Of a DNA stretch of 64,000 bases, positions 42,101 through 51,437 are shown piece by piece. The stretch's first letter is position 1. Each line of letters starts with the position of its first letter. The notes beneath the pieces were generated by a model, which saw only the letters and a list, made by a program, of their open reading frames with translations, did not search any database and was not told where the DNA came from. The translations under genes were made by a program, and so were the position numbers. Source of the stretch: Haliea salexigens DSM 19537 (lineage in GTDB: Bacteria > Pseudomonadota > Gammaproteobacteria > Pseudomonadales > Halieaceae). Where the stretch lies: assembly GCF_000423125.1 (NCBI RefSeq), contig NZ_AUHJ01000017.1, positions 1-64,000 on the forward strand, read 5' to 3'.

Positions 42101-43309
42101 ATGCAAGCAAGCCGGTTGCTGCGGGCGGGTGTGTGGGCGGTGCTCGCGGCGGCTCTGAGTGCCTGTGGCTCGCTGGGCGCACCGTCGCTTGACCTCGACA
42201 GCCTGCCAGCCCTGGTGCTGGACAGTGGCAAGCAGATACCTGCAGCCGATGTGGCCACCGCGCCTGGCGTCGAACCACTGCTGCTGGTCACCCCGCAGAT
42301 GCACGACTTCGTGGCCCGTTTTGCGCCGCGCGAAACGAGCCCGCGCGCCCGCCTCCTGGGCCTGCACGAAGCGGTACGTGGCGCGGGTGCACTGGGTGTC
42401 GGCTACAATCCCGCGGCAGATGGTAGCGCGGAGCAGGTGTTTGCCAGCGGTGATGCCAATTGCCTGTCTTTCGCCCATCTGTTTGTCGCTCTGGCCCGGG
42501 AGGCGGGGCTGGACGCGCGCTATCAGTGGCTGGACGTACGTCCCCAGTGGACCCGCGTCGGCGAACGGCTGACTATGCGAGTGCATGTCAATGTGATGGT
42601 CCGCATGCCGCATGGCGAGCAGTTCATGGTGGATATCGACCCTTTGCAGGCGCGCGACATTGCGGCATCGCGGCTGCTGGCTGACCGTGAGGCCGCGGCG
42701 CTGCACGACAACAACCTGGCCATGGTGGCGCTGGGGGAGGGGAATCTCCCCGTTGCGTGGATGCATCTGGTCAACGCCTTGCGCCAGAGCCCCGATCTGC
42801 CGCTGCTCTGGGTCAATCTGGGGGCAATCTACCGCCAAACCGGGCAACTTGAGGCGGTGGAATGGGCACTACTGCAGGCGCTGGAGCGCGACAGCGGGGA
42901 GCGTTCGGCGATGAACAACCTGGCGCTATTATATGACCAGACCGGGCGCAGCCGTGAGCGCGATGCCTGGTTGGCGCGCATTCAGCGCTACCGCGAGCGC
43001 AACCCCTACTACCTCGCCTGGCGCGGTGACATGGCTGGAGAGAGCGGTGACTGGAATGAGGCCCTGCTGCAGTACCGCAAGGCCCTGGACCTGCAGCCGG
43101 GAGACAGCGCGCTGCTTGCGGCAACCGGTATCATTCACTTCAAGCTGCAGCAGTACGGTGCGGCGGAACGGCTCTTGCAGCAGGCAATCGACGCTGCCAG
43201 CCTGTCCAGTGAGCGGCGCGAGTACGCGGCACAGTTGGAGCGGATTCGTCGGGGCCGCGATCACGGCGGTGTTCAGGCATCAGGCGCGGCCGGCTCAACC
43301 CGGATATAG
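42101..43309 (+). CDS. transglutaminase-like and TPR lipoprotein
   Basis: 402 aa. Lipobox AALSAC (Cys22). The transglutaminase-like domain has Cys121 in GDANCLSFAHLFVALAREAG, His162 in RVHVNVMVR and Asp178 in FMVDIDP, a plausible catalytic triad. From about residue 225 TPR units follow (LPLLWVNLGAIYRQTGQLEAV, SAMNNLALLYDQTGRSRERD, WNEALLQYRKALDLQPGDSA). It should sit in the outer membrane or inner-membrane face as a protease-like or scaffold protein. The 3' end overlaps the convergent PPOX gene by 37 bp. Confidence 0.85.
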   Translation: MQASRLLRAGVWAVLAAALSACGSLGAPSLDLDSLPALVLDSGKQIPAADVATAPGVEPLLLVTPQMHDFVARFAPRETSPRARLLGLHEAVRGAGALGVGYNPAADGSAEQVFASGDANCLSFAHLFVALAREAGLDARYQWLDVRPQWTRVGERLTMRVHVNVMVRMPHGEQFMVDIDPLQARDIAASRLLADREAAALHDNNLAMVALGEGNLPVAWMHLVNALRQSPDLPLLWVNLGAIYRQTGQLEAVEWALLQALERDSGERSAMNNLALLYDQTGRSRERDAWLARIQRYRERNPYYLAWRGDMAGESGDWNEALLQYRKALDLQPGDSALLAATGIIHFKLQQYGAAERLLQQAIDAASLSSERREYAAQLERIRRGRDHGGVQASGAAGSTRI

Positions 43310-43671
43310 GCGCGCTTGTGCAGCTTGCCGCCGAGCCGCGACAGCGCATCCAGCCCGCGCATCTGCCAGCCGTACTTGCGGCGCAAGGCGGCGAGGGCTT
43401 GCGCGATTTCCGTCGGTGAGTCCACCAGGTAAGCGTTTGCCTCGTGCCATTCACCCGTCAGCCGGCCGCTGACCGTGCAGGGCGCGATGCGCGCGCTACT
43501 GAAATTGCGCAAGCGTTTGACTTTGCCGGCATCGCCCGCGGAAAACAGGTAGTACACCCCGTTATCCGGTGCAAACCAGACCGGCGTGGGGACGAACTCT
43601 CCGTTGCGCTTGCGCGTAGCGAAGCTCAGATAAGCGCAGCGCTCGAAGGGTGCTGCAGGACGATTTTTCAT
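43273..43671 (-). CDS. PPOX-class flavin oxidoreductase
   Basis: 132 aa. The split-barrel of the pyridoxamine-oxidase-like/F420 family is recognised from YLSFATRKRNGEFVPTPVWF, GVYYLFSAGDAGKVKRL and ARIAPCTVSGRLTGEW. These small enzymes use FMN or F420; the substrate is unknown. It converges on the lipoprotein gene with a 37-bp overlap. Confidence 0.85.
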   Translation of the reverse strand: MKNRPAAPFERCAYLSFATRKRNGEFVPTPVWFAPDNGVYYLFSAGDAGKVKRLRNFSSARIAPCTVSGRLTGEWHEANAYLVDSPTEIAQALAALRRKYGWQMRGLDALSRLGGKLHKRAYIRVEPAAPDA

Positions 43672-43769
43672 GGCGTTTTCCGTGCAAATATTGACGGCCC
43701 GGGCTTACGCGGCGCAGCATAGCCCGGCACAATGGCTCACGATAACAGAACAGCAGAGGAAAACAGTAG

Positions 43770-44726
43770 ATGCGTACATTGGGATTCGAGACCACCACCG
43801 GTGAGGTGATTGCGGGACAGGATTTAACCGGGCGTGTGGCTCTGGTGACGGGGGCCTCCGCTGGCCTGGGTGTAGAAACAGCGCGCACGCTTGCCGGTGC
43901 AGGGGCCACGGTGTACCTGCTGGCGCGTGACCGCGGCAGGCTTGATGCGGCGCTGGACACCCTGCGCGCGGAGAACCTGCCGGGGAAGCTGGAGTCGGCA
44001 TTGCTCGACCTGGCCGATCTGGACCAGGTGCGTGAGGCTGCCGCGGGATTGCTTCGTACCTGCCCGAAAATCGACATCCTGATCAATAATGCCGGTGTCA
44101 TGGCCTGCCCCCTCGGCCGCACAGCCCAGGGCTTCGAGATGCAGCTGGGCACCAATCACGTGGGCCACTTCCTGCTGACCTGCCTGCTGTTGCCCGCCCT
44201 GAAGGCTGCGGGGTCACCGCAGCGTGCGGCGCGCGTGGTCAACCTGAGTTCTGCGGGCCACAGCTTTGCGGCGATGGATTTCGAGGACCCGAATTACCGG
44301 CAGCGCCCTTACGACAAATGGCAATCCTATGGCCAGTCGAAAACCGCCAACGTGTTGTTTTCCCTTGCACTGGATGCACGCGTAGCGGCCAGTCATGTGC
44401 GTGCCTTTGCGGTGCACCCTGGCGCGATCAGCACGGAGCTGGGGCGTCACCTCGACCAGGAGGACATGGAGCGGATTGCCGCGGCGTTTCCTGGTGGGAA
44501 AATGTCCTTCAAATCGGTGCCGCAGGGCGCGGCAACCTCGGTCTGGGCAGCGACGGCGCCTGAACTGGAGGGGAAGGGTGGCCTGTACCTCGAGGATTGC
44601 CAGATAGCGCAGCCCGCTGCCGATGGTGTCATTGGCGGCGTACATCCCTGGGCGCTGGACGAGGAGGCCGCCGAGCGGTTGTGGCAGCTGTCTCAGGAAT
44701 GGGTGGGACAGGAATTCGCTGCATGA
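43770..44726 (+). CDS. short-chain dehydrogenase/reductase (retinol-dehydrogenase-like)
   Basis: 318 aa Rossmann protein. The cofactor loop is VTGASAGLG (26-34), the NNAGVM block follows, and the catalytic YGQSK is near residue 190 with Ser in VVNLSSAGHSF. The large form with AVHPGAISTELGRHL resembles retinol-dehydrogenase or protochlorophyllide-reductase-like SDRs. Substrate unknown. The stop overlaps the start of the SYLF gene (ATGA), so they are translationally coupled. Confidence 0.9.
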   Translation: MRTLGFETTTGEVIAGQDLTGRVALVTGASAGLGVETARTLAGAGATVYLLARDRGRLDAALDTLRAENLPGKLESALLDLADLDQVREAAAGLLRTCPKIDILINNAGVMACPLGRTAQGFEMQLGTNHVGHFLLTCLLLPALKAAGSPQRAARVVNLSSAGHSFAAMDFEDPNYRQRPYDKWQSYGQSKTANVLFSLALDARVAASHVRAFAVHPGAISTELGRHLDQEDMERIAAAFPGGKMSFKSVPQGAATSVWAATAPELEGKGGLYLEDCQIAQPAADGVIGGVHPWALDEEAAERLWQLSQEWVGQEFAA

Positions 44727-45271
44727 CAGCGCTGCTAAAGCACAGTGCCGCGGCAGTGATGGCGCTTTTGCTGGGGCTGGCGACAGTGCCGGCCGTAGCC
44801 GATACCCGCGAGGCCATTGAGTCGAAATCGGATGCGGCACTGGACGACCTGCGGCGCTACTCACCCGGGGTCAAGGCCCTGCTGAAAAAAGCGCGGGGTG
44901 TGCTGGTGTTTCCGGATCTCGTCGATATGGGTTTCGGCGCAGGCGGACAGTACGGGGAGGGCGCCCTGCTGGTTGATGGTGAGCCGGTTGCCTACTACGC
45001 CTCCTCTGCCGGGCCCGCGGAGCTGCCGCCAGGCGCGACGCGGGCCGCCAAGGTCATCCTGTTCATGACCATGGATGCGCTGGTGTCGTTCCGCAACACC
45101 GTCGGGTGGCAGGTGGGTTTGCACGGTGAGGTCGACCTGGTGCAAACGGCCGGTGGCAACGTCCGCCTGGCGAGGGCCCGGCACCCGGTGCTGGCCCTGA
45201 GCTTCTCGGACAAGGGTATCATTGAGGGCGCGGACCTCAACGGCAGTACGATCAACCGCATTGCGCGCTGA
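44723..45271 (+). CDS. SYLF/Ysc84-domain lipid-binding protein
   Basis: 182 aa. A signal peptide ends near AVADT. The YSC84/SYLF pattern is DLRRYSPGVKALLKKARGVLVFPDL, GFGAGGQYGEGALLVDG, VAYYASSAG and VILFMTMDALVSFRN. SYLF domains bind phosphoinositides or lipids, and the bacterial exported forms sit in the envelope. The start ATG overlaps the SDR stop by four bases. The chain is complete. Confidence 0.87.
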   Translation: MTALLKHSAAAVMALLLGLATVPAVADTREAIESKSDAALDDLRRYSPGVKALLKKARGVLVFPDLVDMGFGAGGQYGEGALLVDGEPVAYYASSAGPAELPPGATRAAKVILFMTMDALVSFRNTVGWQVGLHGEVDLVQTAGGNVRLARARHPVLALSFSDKGIIEGADLNGSTINRIAR

Positions 45272-45352
45272 GCGCCCTGGCTGTGGCGGCCGCGCCGGGC
45301 TTTGGGTATGCTGCGCGGCTTTCTTTCTATGCTCACGCGGGAGAGCCACCCC

Positions 45353-46750
45353 ATGCCTGATCACAGCCCGGTTGTTGCCGTCCTCAAAGGTGAGCTGCCC
45401 GTTGGCAGCGAGGTTACCGTAAAAGGCTGGCTGCGCAGCAAGCGCGACTCCAAGGCCGGTATTTCGTTTCTGTCGATTCATGACGGTACCAGTTTTCATC
45501 CTGTTCAGGCCGTGGTGCCCGCGAGCCTCGACAACTACGAGAGCGAGATCATCAAACTCTCCACCGGGTGCGCGGTTGCCGTATGCGGTGAGCTGGTGGC
45601 TTCCCAGGGGCAGGGGCAGGCCGTGGAGATCCAGGCCAGCCGCGTGGAAGTGCTGGGCTGGGTGGAGGACGCCGAGACCTACCCGATCGCCAAGAAGCGT
45701 CACACGTTTGAGTACCTGCGTACCCAGGCGCATCTGCGCCCCCGCACCAACACCTTTGGTGCCATCACGCGGGTGCGCCACACCCTGGCGAACGCGATCC
45801 ACAGTTATTTTCATCGGGAGGGCTTTTATTGGGTCAACACGCCCATCATCACCGGCAGCGACTGTGAAGGTGCCGGCGAATTGTTCCGGGTCAGCACGCT
45901 GGATTTTGCCAACCTGCCGCGTAATCCCGACGGGTCGGTAGACCATCGCGCCGACTTCTTTGCGGGGGATGCCTTTCTCACCGTGTCCGGACAGCTCGAA
46001 GTGGAGTCCTACTGCCTTGCCATGAGCAAGGTGTACACCTTCGGCCCGACCTTCCGTGCGGAGAACTCCAACACCAGTCGCCACCTCGCCGAGTTCTGGA
46101 TGGTGGAGCCCGAGGTGGCCTTTGCCGACCTGCAGGCCAATGCGGACCTGGCGGAGTCGCTGCTCAAGCATGTCTTTGCCCGGGTGCTCGAAGAGTGCGA
46201 AGACGACATGGCGTTTTTTCAGCAGCGTATAGATGACACCGTCATGGAGCGGCTGCGCACGGTGGTGGATAGCCCGTTCGAGCGCATGGATTACACCGAG
46301 GCGGTGAAGACCCTGCAGAACTGTGGCAAATCCTTTGAGTTTCCGGTGAGCTGGGGCGTGGACCTCGCCTCGGAGCACGAGCGCTACCTGGCGGAGACCC
46401 ATGTGGGGCGCCCGGTGGTGGTCATGAACTACCCGAAAGAGATCAAGGCGTTTTACATGCGCCTGAATGACGATGGCAAGACGGTGGCGGCGATGGACGT
46501 GCTGGCTCCCGGCATCGGTGAAATCATCGGTGGCAGCCAGCGCGAGGAGCGTCTGGACGTGCTGGATGCCCGCATGGATCCCGAGGTGCGTGAAGAGTTG
46601 TGGTGGTATCGCGACCTGCGCCGCTACGGCAGTGTGCCGCACGCCGGTTTTGGCCTGGGCTTTGAGCGTTTGCTCAACTATGTCACTAGCATGGAAAATG
46701 TCCGCGATGCCATTCCTTTTCCGCGTACACCCGGCAACGCCAGTTTTTGA
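45353..46750 (+). CDS. asnS: asparagine-tRNA ligase
   Basis: 465 aa, as in E. coli (466). The N-terminal OB-fold anticodon domain ([25 protein letters not shown]) is followed by the class II catalytic core: motif 2 with [20 protein letters not shown], then a late motif 3 block [10 protein letters not shown]. It charges tRNA-Asn. The frame is open upstream to 45302, but [13 protein letters not shown] fits family starts and GGGAGAG lies ahead of it. Confidence 0.97.
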   Translation: MPDHSPVVAVLKGELPVGSEVTVKGWLRSKRDSKAGISFLSIHDGTSFHPVQAVVPASLDNYESEIIKLSTGCAVAVCGELVASQGQGQAVEIQASRVEVLGWVEDAETYPIAKKRHTFEYLRTQAHLRPRTNTFGAITRVRHTLANAIHSYFHREGFYWVNTPIITGSDCEGAGELFRVSTLDFANLPRNPDGSVDHRADFFAGDAFLTVSGQLEVESYCLAMSKVYTFGPTFRAENSNTSRHLAEFWMVEPEVAFADLQANADLAESLLKHVFARVLEECEDDMAFFQQRIDDTVMERLRTVVDSPFERMDYTEAVKTLQNCGKSFEFPVSWGVDLASEHERYLAETHVGRPVVVMNYPKEIKAFYMRLNDDGKTVAAMDVLAPGIGEIIGGSQREERLDVLDARMDPEVREELWWYRDLRRYGSVPHAGFGLGFERLLNYVTSMENVRDAIPFPRTPGNASF

Positions 46751-46753
46751 GCA

Positions 46754-46773
46754 GCGCCCCGCTGGCGGGGCGC
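46754..46773. terminator. hairpin between asnS and rnb
   Basis: GCGCCCCGC/GCGGGGCGC forms a strong stem of eight or nine pairs with a small loop in the 34-bp gap between two convergent genes. There is no T-run on either side, so its ending efficiency is open. Confidence 0.5.
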
Positions 46774-46784
46774 GCCGGATCATC

Positions 46785-48776
46785 TCAGTTTGACGCCTCG
46801 CCTGTGCCGGCGTCTTTCGGCGGTTTCAGGCCACTGCCGGGGCGCACCGCGAACAGCGTCTGGTAGTTGTTTTCCGTGTCGCAACCCAGATAGTCCAGCT
46901 CCACGGTCTGTTCAAGGTGGAAGCGCCGTGTGGTGCTGGTGAGGCTGGCAGTCCATTTGTCGTAGCTGAATTTTTCCGGGTCCTTGCGCAGGTCGACAAA
47001 GCCCTCCAGTCCACAATCCAGCAGGCGCACGCTCATACCGGAGCTGTTGATGTGCACGATGCGGCCGCTGAAGCCCTCGCTTCTATCGGCGGCGACACGC
47101 GCCAGGTACTTGCTCGCCAGCCAGCGCTCCGCTTCCTGCGTGGCAGCGCGGACGTTGCCCAGGCGCTCTTTCAGTGCGCTGAGCTCTGCGCCGCTGACCT
47201 GCTGCGCGGGTTCCCCCCGCAGCAGCGCCTTGATCTGCAGATGCACCAGGAAGTCGACGTATTTGCGCAGGGGTGAGGTGCAGTTGGTATAGCATTCCAG
47301 CGCCATGCCCATGTGCAGCCCGGCCCGTGTGGACAGCTCCGCGCGGGTGAGCAGGCGGTTGATCATGGCGCGCAGCGGCAGCTGGTTTTCGCTGGCGGCC
47401 AACCGGCGCATGATGTCCCGGTACCCCTCCCGCGACGTCGGGTCCAGTTCCGCAACCTCCGGGGCGTGCAGGGCGAGAAATTTCCGGCATTCCTCGAGTC
47501 GGTCAGCGCGAAAACCGGGGTGGGTGACAAACGGCCCACTGCCCTCACGCTCGGCGAGGAAGCGGGCCGCGCACCGGTTGGCGGCGATCATGCATTCCTC
47601 GACCAGCTTCTGCGATAGCAGCTTCTCGTGCGGCTCGATGGTTTCGATCTGTTTCTGGTCATTGAGAATCCAGCGGTATTCGCGCCGATCTTCCATCACC
47701 AGTTCACTGGCCTCGCGTTGTGCTCCCAGCGCACGGTAGACCTGATAGAGCGCTTCCAGCGGTGTGGCATGACTCATCAGGTCGTCGCCGTGGCCGTTGA
47801 GGTAGCGGTCCACGGCAAAATAGGAAAGCTTGGCGCGCGAGCGCACGGTGGCTTCCACGAACTCGAAGGCGCCCACCTGGCCGCTGTCACTCACGGAAAT
47901 CTTGCACACCAGGGCCGCCCGGTCATTGCCCTCGGACAGGGCGCAGGTGTCCTGGGCCATTTGTTCGGGCAACATGGGCAGAACGTCACCGTGAAAGTAG
48001 ACGGTGGTGCCACGTGCGGCGATGTCCTGCCGCAGGCTGGAGTCGGCGGGCACCCAGGCACTCGGGTCGGCGATGGCGACGTAGAGGGTCCAGCCATCGC
48101 TGCTGATGTCCGCGTACAGCGCGTCGTCGATATCCTGGGTTTTGGCCGCGTCGATGGAGACGAACTCAAGGTCGGTAAGGTCCTGGCGCCCCTCACTGGC
48201 GAGCGGGCGCGCGTCCGCGAGTTGTTTCTCCAGGTCGCGCAGCGCCGCTGAACTCCAGCTGGGCGCCAGTCGGTATTTGGCGATGCTGTAGAGATTCTCG
48301 ATACCTGGTGTCTGGTCGTTGCCAAGCACCTGCAGCACTTTGGCCTGGGGCTTGCCGTCCCGAATCGGGTGGCGCAGTATCGCGCAGCGCAGGTAGTCGC
48401 CCTCGCGCACGCCGTTGCGGGCGTGCGGCGGTATGAACAGCCAGCGTTTCAGTTGCGGTAGATCGGGTTGCACAAACAGCGCCTTGCCTTTGCGCACGCA
48501 GCGGCCACTGAAATCACCGAGGGGGCTGTCCAGCAATTTCTCGATATCGGCGACAAGCTTGTTGTCTCCCGAGGGGCGGATGCAGACGCGAACCCGGTCA
48601 TCCGGGAATGCCTTGAGCATTTCGTCCGGCGGCACGAAAATTTCCCGGCCATCGGCGAGTACGGCAAAGCCGTAGCGGGACTGAGTGCCCTTGATCACCG
48701 CGTCGGCGCGCTCTTTTTCGGCCTCCATCTGGGATTTGAGGCCCTTGAGCTGGGCGAGAGAGTCCGAGTTGAGCAT
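46785..48776 (-). CDS. rnb: exoribonuclease II (RNase II/R family)
   Basis: 663 aa, close to E. coli RNase II (644) and below RNase R. The RNB core has FVSIDAAKTQDIDDALYADI, which carries the catalytic aspartates, then YFHGDVLPMLPEQMAQDTCAL (in part) and a C-terminal RNA-binding S1-like domain ending near RPGSGL. N-terminal cold-shock-type domains are present (KGTQSRYGFAVLADGREIFV). The enzyme degrades single-stranded RNA 3' to 5'. It converges on asnS. Confidence 0.93.
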   Translation of the reverse strand: MLNSDSLAQLKGLKSQMEAEKERADAVIKGTQSRYGFAVLADGREIFVPPDEMLKAFPDDRVRVCIRPSGDNKLVADIEKLLDSPLGDFSGRCVRKGKALFVQPDLPQLKRWLFIPPHARNGVREGDYLRCAILRHPIRDGKPQAKVLQVLGNDQTPGIENLYSIAKYRLAPSWSSAALRDLEKQLADARPLASEGRQDLTDLEFVSIDAAKTQDIDDALYADISSDGWTLYVAIADPSAWVPADSSLRQDIAARGTTVYFHGDVLPMLPEQMAQDTCALSEGNDRAALVCKISVSDSGQVGAFEFVEATVRSRAKLSYFAVDRYLNGHGDDLMSHATPLEALYQVYRALGAQREASELVMEDRREYRWILNDQKQIETIEPHEKLLSQKLVEECMIAANRCAARFLAEREGSGPFVTHPGFRADRLEECRKFLALHAPEVAELDPTSREGYRDIMRRLAASENQLPLRAMINRLLTRAELSTRAGLHMGMALECYTNCTSPLRKYVDFLVHLQIKALLRGEPAQQVSGAELSALKERLGNVRAATQEAERWLASKYLARVAADRSEGFSGRIVHINSSGMSVRLLDCGLEGFVDLRKDPEKFSYDKWTASLTSTTRRFHLEQTVELDYLGCDTENNYQTLFAVRPGSGLKPPKDAGTGEASN

Positions 48777-48861
48777 CGCGGCAATCGAGTCTTTGGCTGG
48801 TGGCTAAACAAGCACGCTATCCTAGCCGAAAACCGCGGGGCTGTCAGGGATTCATCGGTCG

Positions 48862-48890
48862 TTGACATTGTGTGGCCCAGGGTTTGTAAT
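48862..48890 (+). promoter_or_regulatory. sigma-70 promoter of the phoH gene
   Basis: TTGACA (48862-48867, six of six) and TGTAAT (48885-48890, five of six) are separated by 17 bp, about 150 bp upstream of the PhoH-family start, in the divergent gap with rnb. It is the best promoter match in the window. Confidence 0.65.
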
Positions 48891-49042
48891 CAAGGGACGC
48901 TTTGGTTTTGCCTTTACCAGGAAGCGCTTTTGAAACAACGCGGTTCGTTTCGCTCACCCTCACCCCGGCCCGCAACGCCGGCAGCACGTTCCACACGCCC
49001 CTTACTCTCCTGCTCTGAACGCCCACCCATGAGGACTTTACT

Positions 49043-50479
49043 ATGGACTCAGGCTCACCCCTGCGCGTAGAAAAAACCACACTGAAGGCCGTCATCAAGA
49101 AGACGTATGTTCTGGATACCAATGTGCTGTTGCACGACCCCACCGCAGTGACAGCCTTCAACGAGCACCACGTTGTTATCCCCATGACGGTTCTGGAGGA
49201 ACTGGACCACATCAAGGACCGGCATGAAAAGACGGTGAGTCGCGAGGCGCGCATTGCTATCCAGATGATCGACAAGGTGGTCGACACGGCGTCCCCGCAG
49301 GAAATCCAGTCGGGGGTGCCCATTCCGGGTAGCAACCGGGAAGGAGTACCCGGAACACTGGCCATCTACCCTGACCAGCTGCTCAGCGATGACAGCGATG
49401 TACCCTACCTGGACGTGACCCAGGACCAGGCCAACGACAACCGTATCATCAACGTGGCTCTGCGCTTGCAGGCAGAAAACCCTGCGGCGTTTGTCTGCCT
49501 GGTCACCAAGGACATCAACATGCGCATCAAGGCCAAGGGATCCGGCCTGATGCACGTGGAGGACTACCGCCGCGACCGGGTGCTGGACGATATCGACCTG
49601 CTGGCTCGGGGCTACGAGCACATCGAGGGGGACTTCTGGTCCGATATATCCGAGGTGGATACGCTGCGGGAAGGGGATTGCACGCTGCACCGGATTCCCC
49701 GCCGCTCCCTGCCCAACGTTTACCCGAACATGTTCCTGTATGACGACCAGGCCTTCATGGCGTTCGTGAAGCGGATAGACGGCGACTATGTGTATTTGCA
49801 CTGTGACAGCCGCGACAAGCTGATGCACCGCCGTTTCTGGGGGCTGGCGCCGCGCAACCTGGAGCAGGCCATGGCGATGGCGCTGCTCGAGAACGACAAC
49901 GTCGACATGACGGTGATGACGGGCCCGGCGGGCTCCGGCAAGACCCTGCTGGCGCTGGCTTACGGCCTGCACGCGATTCTCGAGCAGAAACGTTTCAGCA
50001 AGCTCATTGTCGCGCGCTCGACGCCACCGATTGCCGAGGACATCGGCTTCCTGCCGGGCACCGAGGAGGAGAAGATGGCGCCCTGGCTCGCCGCTTTCGA
50101 CGACAACCTGGAGATCCTGCACGGCACGGACGAGTCCTGCCATGGCAGCATTGCCTACGTGAAGGAGCGCGCCAACATCCAGTTCAAGTCGCTCAACTTC
50201 ATGCGCGGCCGGTCCTTCAATAATGCCTATATCATCATTGATGAAGCCCAGGGCCTGAGCCAGTTCCAGCTGAAGTCGGTGATCAGTCGGGTGGGCGCCG
50301 ACTCGAAGATCGTCGTACTTGGTAACCTGGCGCAGATCGATAACAAGTACATCTCGCCGCTGACCTCTGGGCTTACCTACCTGGTGGAGAAAACCAAGGC
50401 CTACCCCCATGCGGGCATCATGCACGTCAACGGCATTGTCCGGTCGCGTCTGGCGGCGTTCGCCGAAGAGCAGCTATAG
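49043..50479 (+). CDS. PhoH family protein with N-terminal PIN domain
   Basis: 478 aa. The N-terminal PIN nuclease-like domain begins at TYVLDTNVLLHDP (Asp25) and continues to about 145, with NVALRLQAENP and VTKDINMRIKAKG. The PhoH ATPase half has Walker A GPAGSGKTLLALA (about 294) and Walker B YIIIDEAQG (about 396). This PIN-PhoH fusion is the PhoH2/YlaK type, thought to act as an RNA helicase-nuclease. It is a single-gene transcript from the promoter at 48862. Confidence 0.94.
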   Translation: MDSGSPLRVEKTTLKAVIKKTYVLDTNVLLHDPTAVTAFNEHHVVIPMTVLEELDHIKDRHEKTVSREARIAIQMIDKVVDTASPQEIQSGVPIPGSNREGVPGTLAIYPDQLLSDDSDVPYLDVTQDQANDNRIINVALRLQAENPAAFVCLVTKDINMRIKAKGSGLMHVEDYRRDRVLDDIDLLARGYEHIEGDFWSDISEVDTLREGDCTLHRIPRRSLPNVYPNMFLYDDQAFMAFVKRIDGDYVYLHCDSRDKLMHRRFWGLAPRNLEQAMAMALLENDNVDMTVMTGPAGSGKTLLALAYGLHAILEQKRFSKLIVARSTPPIAEDIGFLPGTEEEKMAPWLAAFDDNLEILHGTDESCHGSIAYVKERANIQFKSLNFMRGRSFNNAYIIIDEAQGLSQFQLKSVISRVGADSKIVVLGNLAQIDNKYISPLTSGLTYLVEKTKAYPHAGIMHVNGIVRSRLAAFAEEQL

Positions 50480-50564
50480 CGCTGCTCCCCCAGCGCTTTT
50501 CTGCTAAGGTACGGGTCGCGGCCTGAGTGCTGCGCCCCGTATCCAGGCCCGGAATTCCCATACC

Positions 50565-51437
50565 ATGAAAGCCCTGTTCGTTCTGCTGCAGTACCTGGTT
50601 CCACAGCATGCGCTGTCCCGCGTGGTTGGCTGGTTCGCCGAGTTGCGGCATCCCCAATGGCTGAAAAACGGGCTGATTGCCGCGTTCATTCGAGCGTTTG
50701 GGGTGAACATGAGTGAGGCCGAGGAGCGCTACCCGGAGGCCTACGCGAACTTCAATGCCTTCTTCACCCGCCGTCTGCGGTCCGGCGCGCGGCCATTGGC
50801 CGAGGCTGAGCTGGTGTGCCCGGCCGATGGCACGGTGAGCCAGCTTGGGCGTATCGAAGAGCACAGCCTGCTGCAGGCCAAGGGCCGTCATTTTTCCACC
50901 TGGGCGTTACTGGGGGGTGACGACGAACGGGCCGCGCAGTTTCGCAATGGCCACTTCGCCACCATTTACCTTTCGCCCAAGGACTACCACCGCGTGCACA
51001 TGCCTATTGACGGTGAGTTGGTGGCCACGCGCTATGTGCCGGGCAAGCTCTTCTCAGTCAATAGCACCACCGCAGAGGGTGTGGATCGCCTCTTTGCGCG
51101 CAACGAGCGGCTGGTCTGCTATTTCGATACCCCGGCCGGGCCGATGGCCATGGTGCTGGTGGGTGCGATGATTGTCGCCGGCATTGATACCGTGTGGGAG
51201 GGGCAGGTGGCGCCGCCCCCGCGCAGTCTGCGCGAGCGGGACTACCGCACCTTGCCCGCTCCCGTGCGGCTCGCCCGCGGGGAGGAGATGGGCCGGTTCA
51301 AGCTGGGCTCCACTGTGATCCTGATGTTCCCGGAAGGCGCGGTCAGCTGGGATGAATCGCTGGCCGCGGGCAGTGCCACCCGCCTCGGGCAGGCCCTGGG
51401 CAGCCTCGCGCAGGCAGCGCCTGTTCAGCCGGGTTGA
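50565..51437 (+). CDS. psd: phosphatidylserine decarboxylase proenzyme
   Basis: 290 aa. The self-cleavage LGST motif is at 247-250 with Ser249 becoming the pyruvoyl group. PADGTVSQLG and DYHRVHMPIDG give the Asp and His residues of the autoprocessing triad. It makes phosphatidylethanolamine at the inner membrane. It ends with a 13-bp overlap with the convergent rsgA. Confidence 0.97.
   Translation: MKALFVLLQYLVPQHALSRVVGWFAELRHPQWLKNGLIAAFIRAFGVNMSEAEERYPEAYANFNAFFTRRLRSGARPLAEAELVCPADGTVSQLGRIEEHSLLQAKGRHFSTWALLGGDDERAAQFRNGHFATIYLSPKDYHRVHMPIDGELVATRYVPGKLFSVNSTTAEGVDRLFARNERLVCYFDTPAGPMAMVLVGAMIVAGIDTVWEGQVAPPPRSLRERDYRTLPAPVRLARGEEMGRFKLGSTVILMFPEGAVSWDESLAAGSATRLGQALGSLAQAAPVQPG

Noticed and set aside
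42101-42110. Possible tRNA or riboswitch in gaps larger than 100 bp, including the gaps before phoH, hfq and cysH
   Set aside because: No cloverleaf, T-loop signature or known riboswitch core was seen by eye in any intergenic gap. Coordinates given are a placeholder inside a checked gap boundary.
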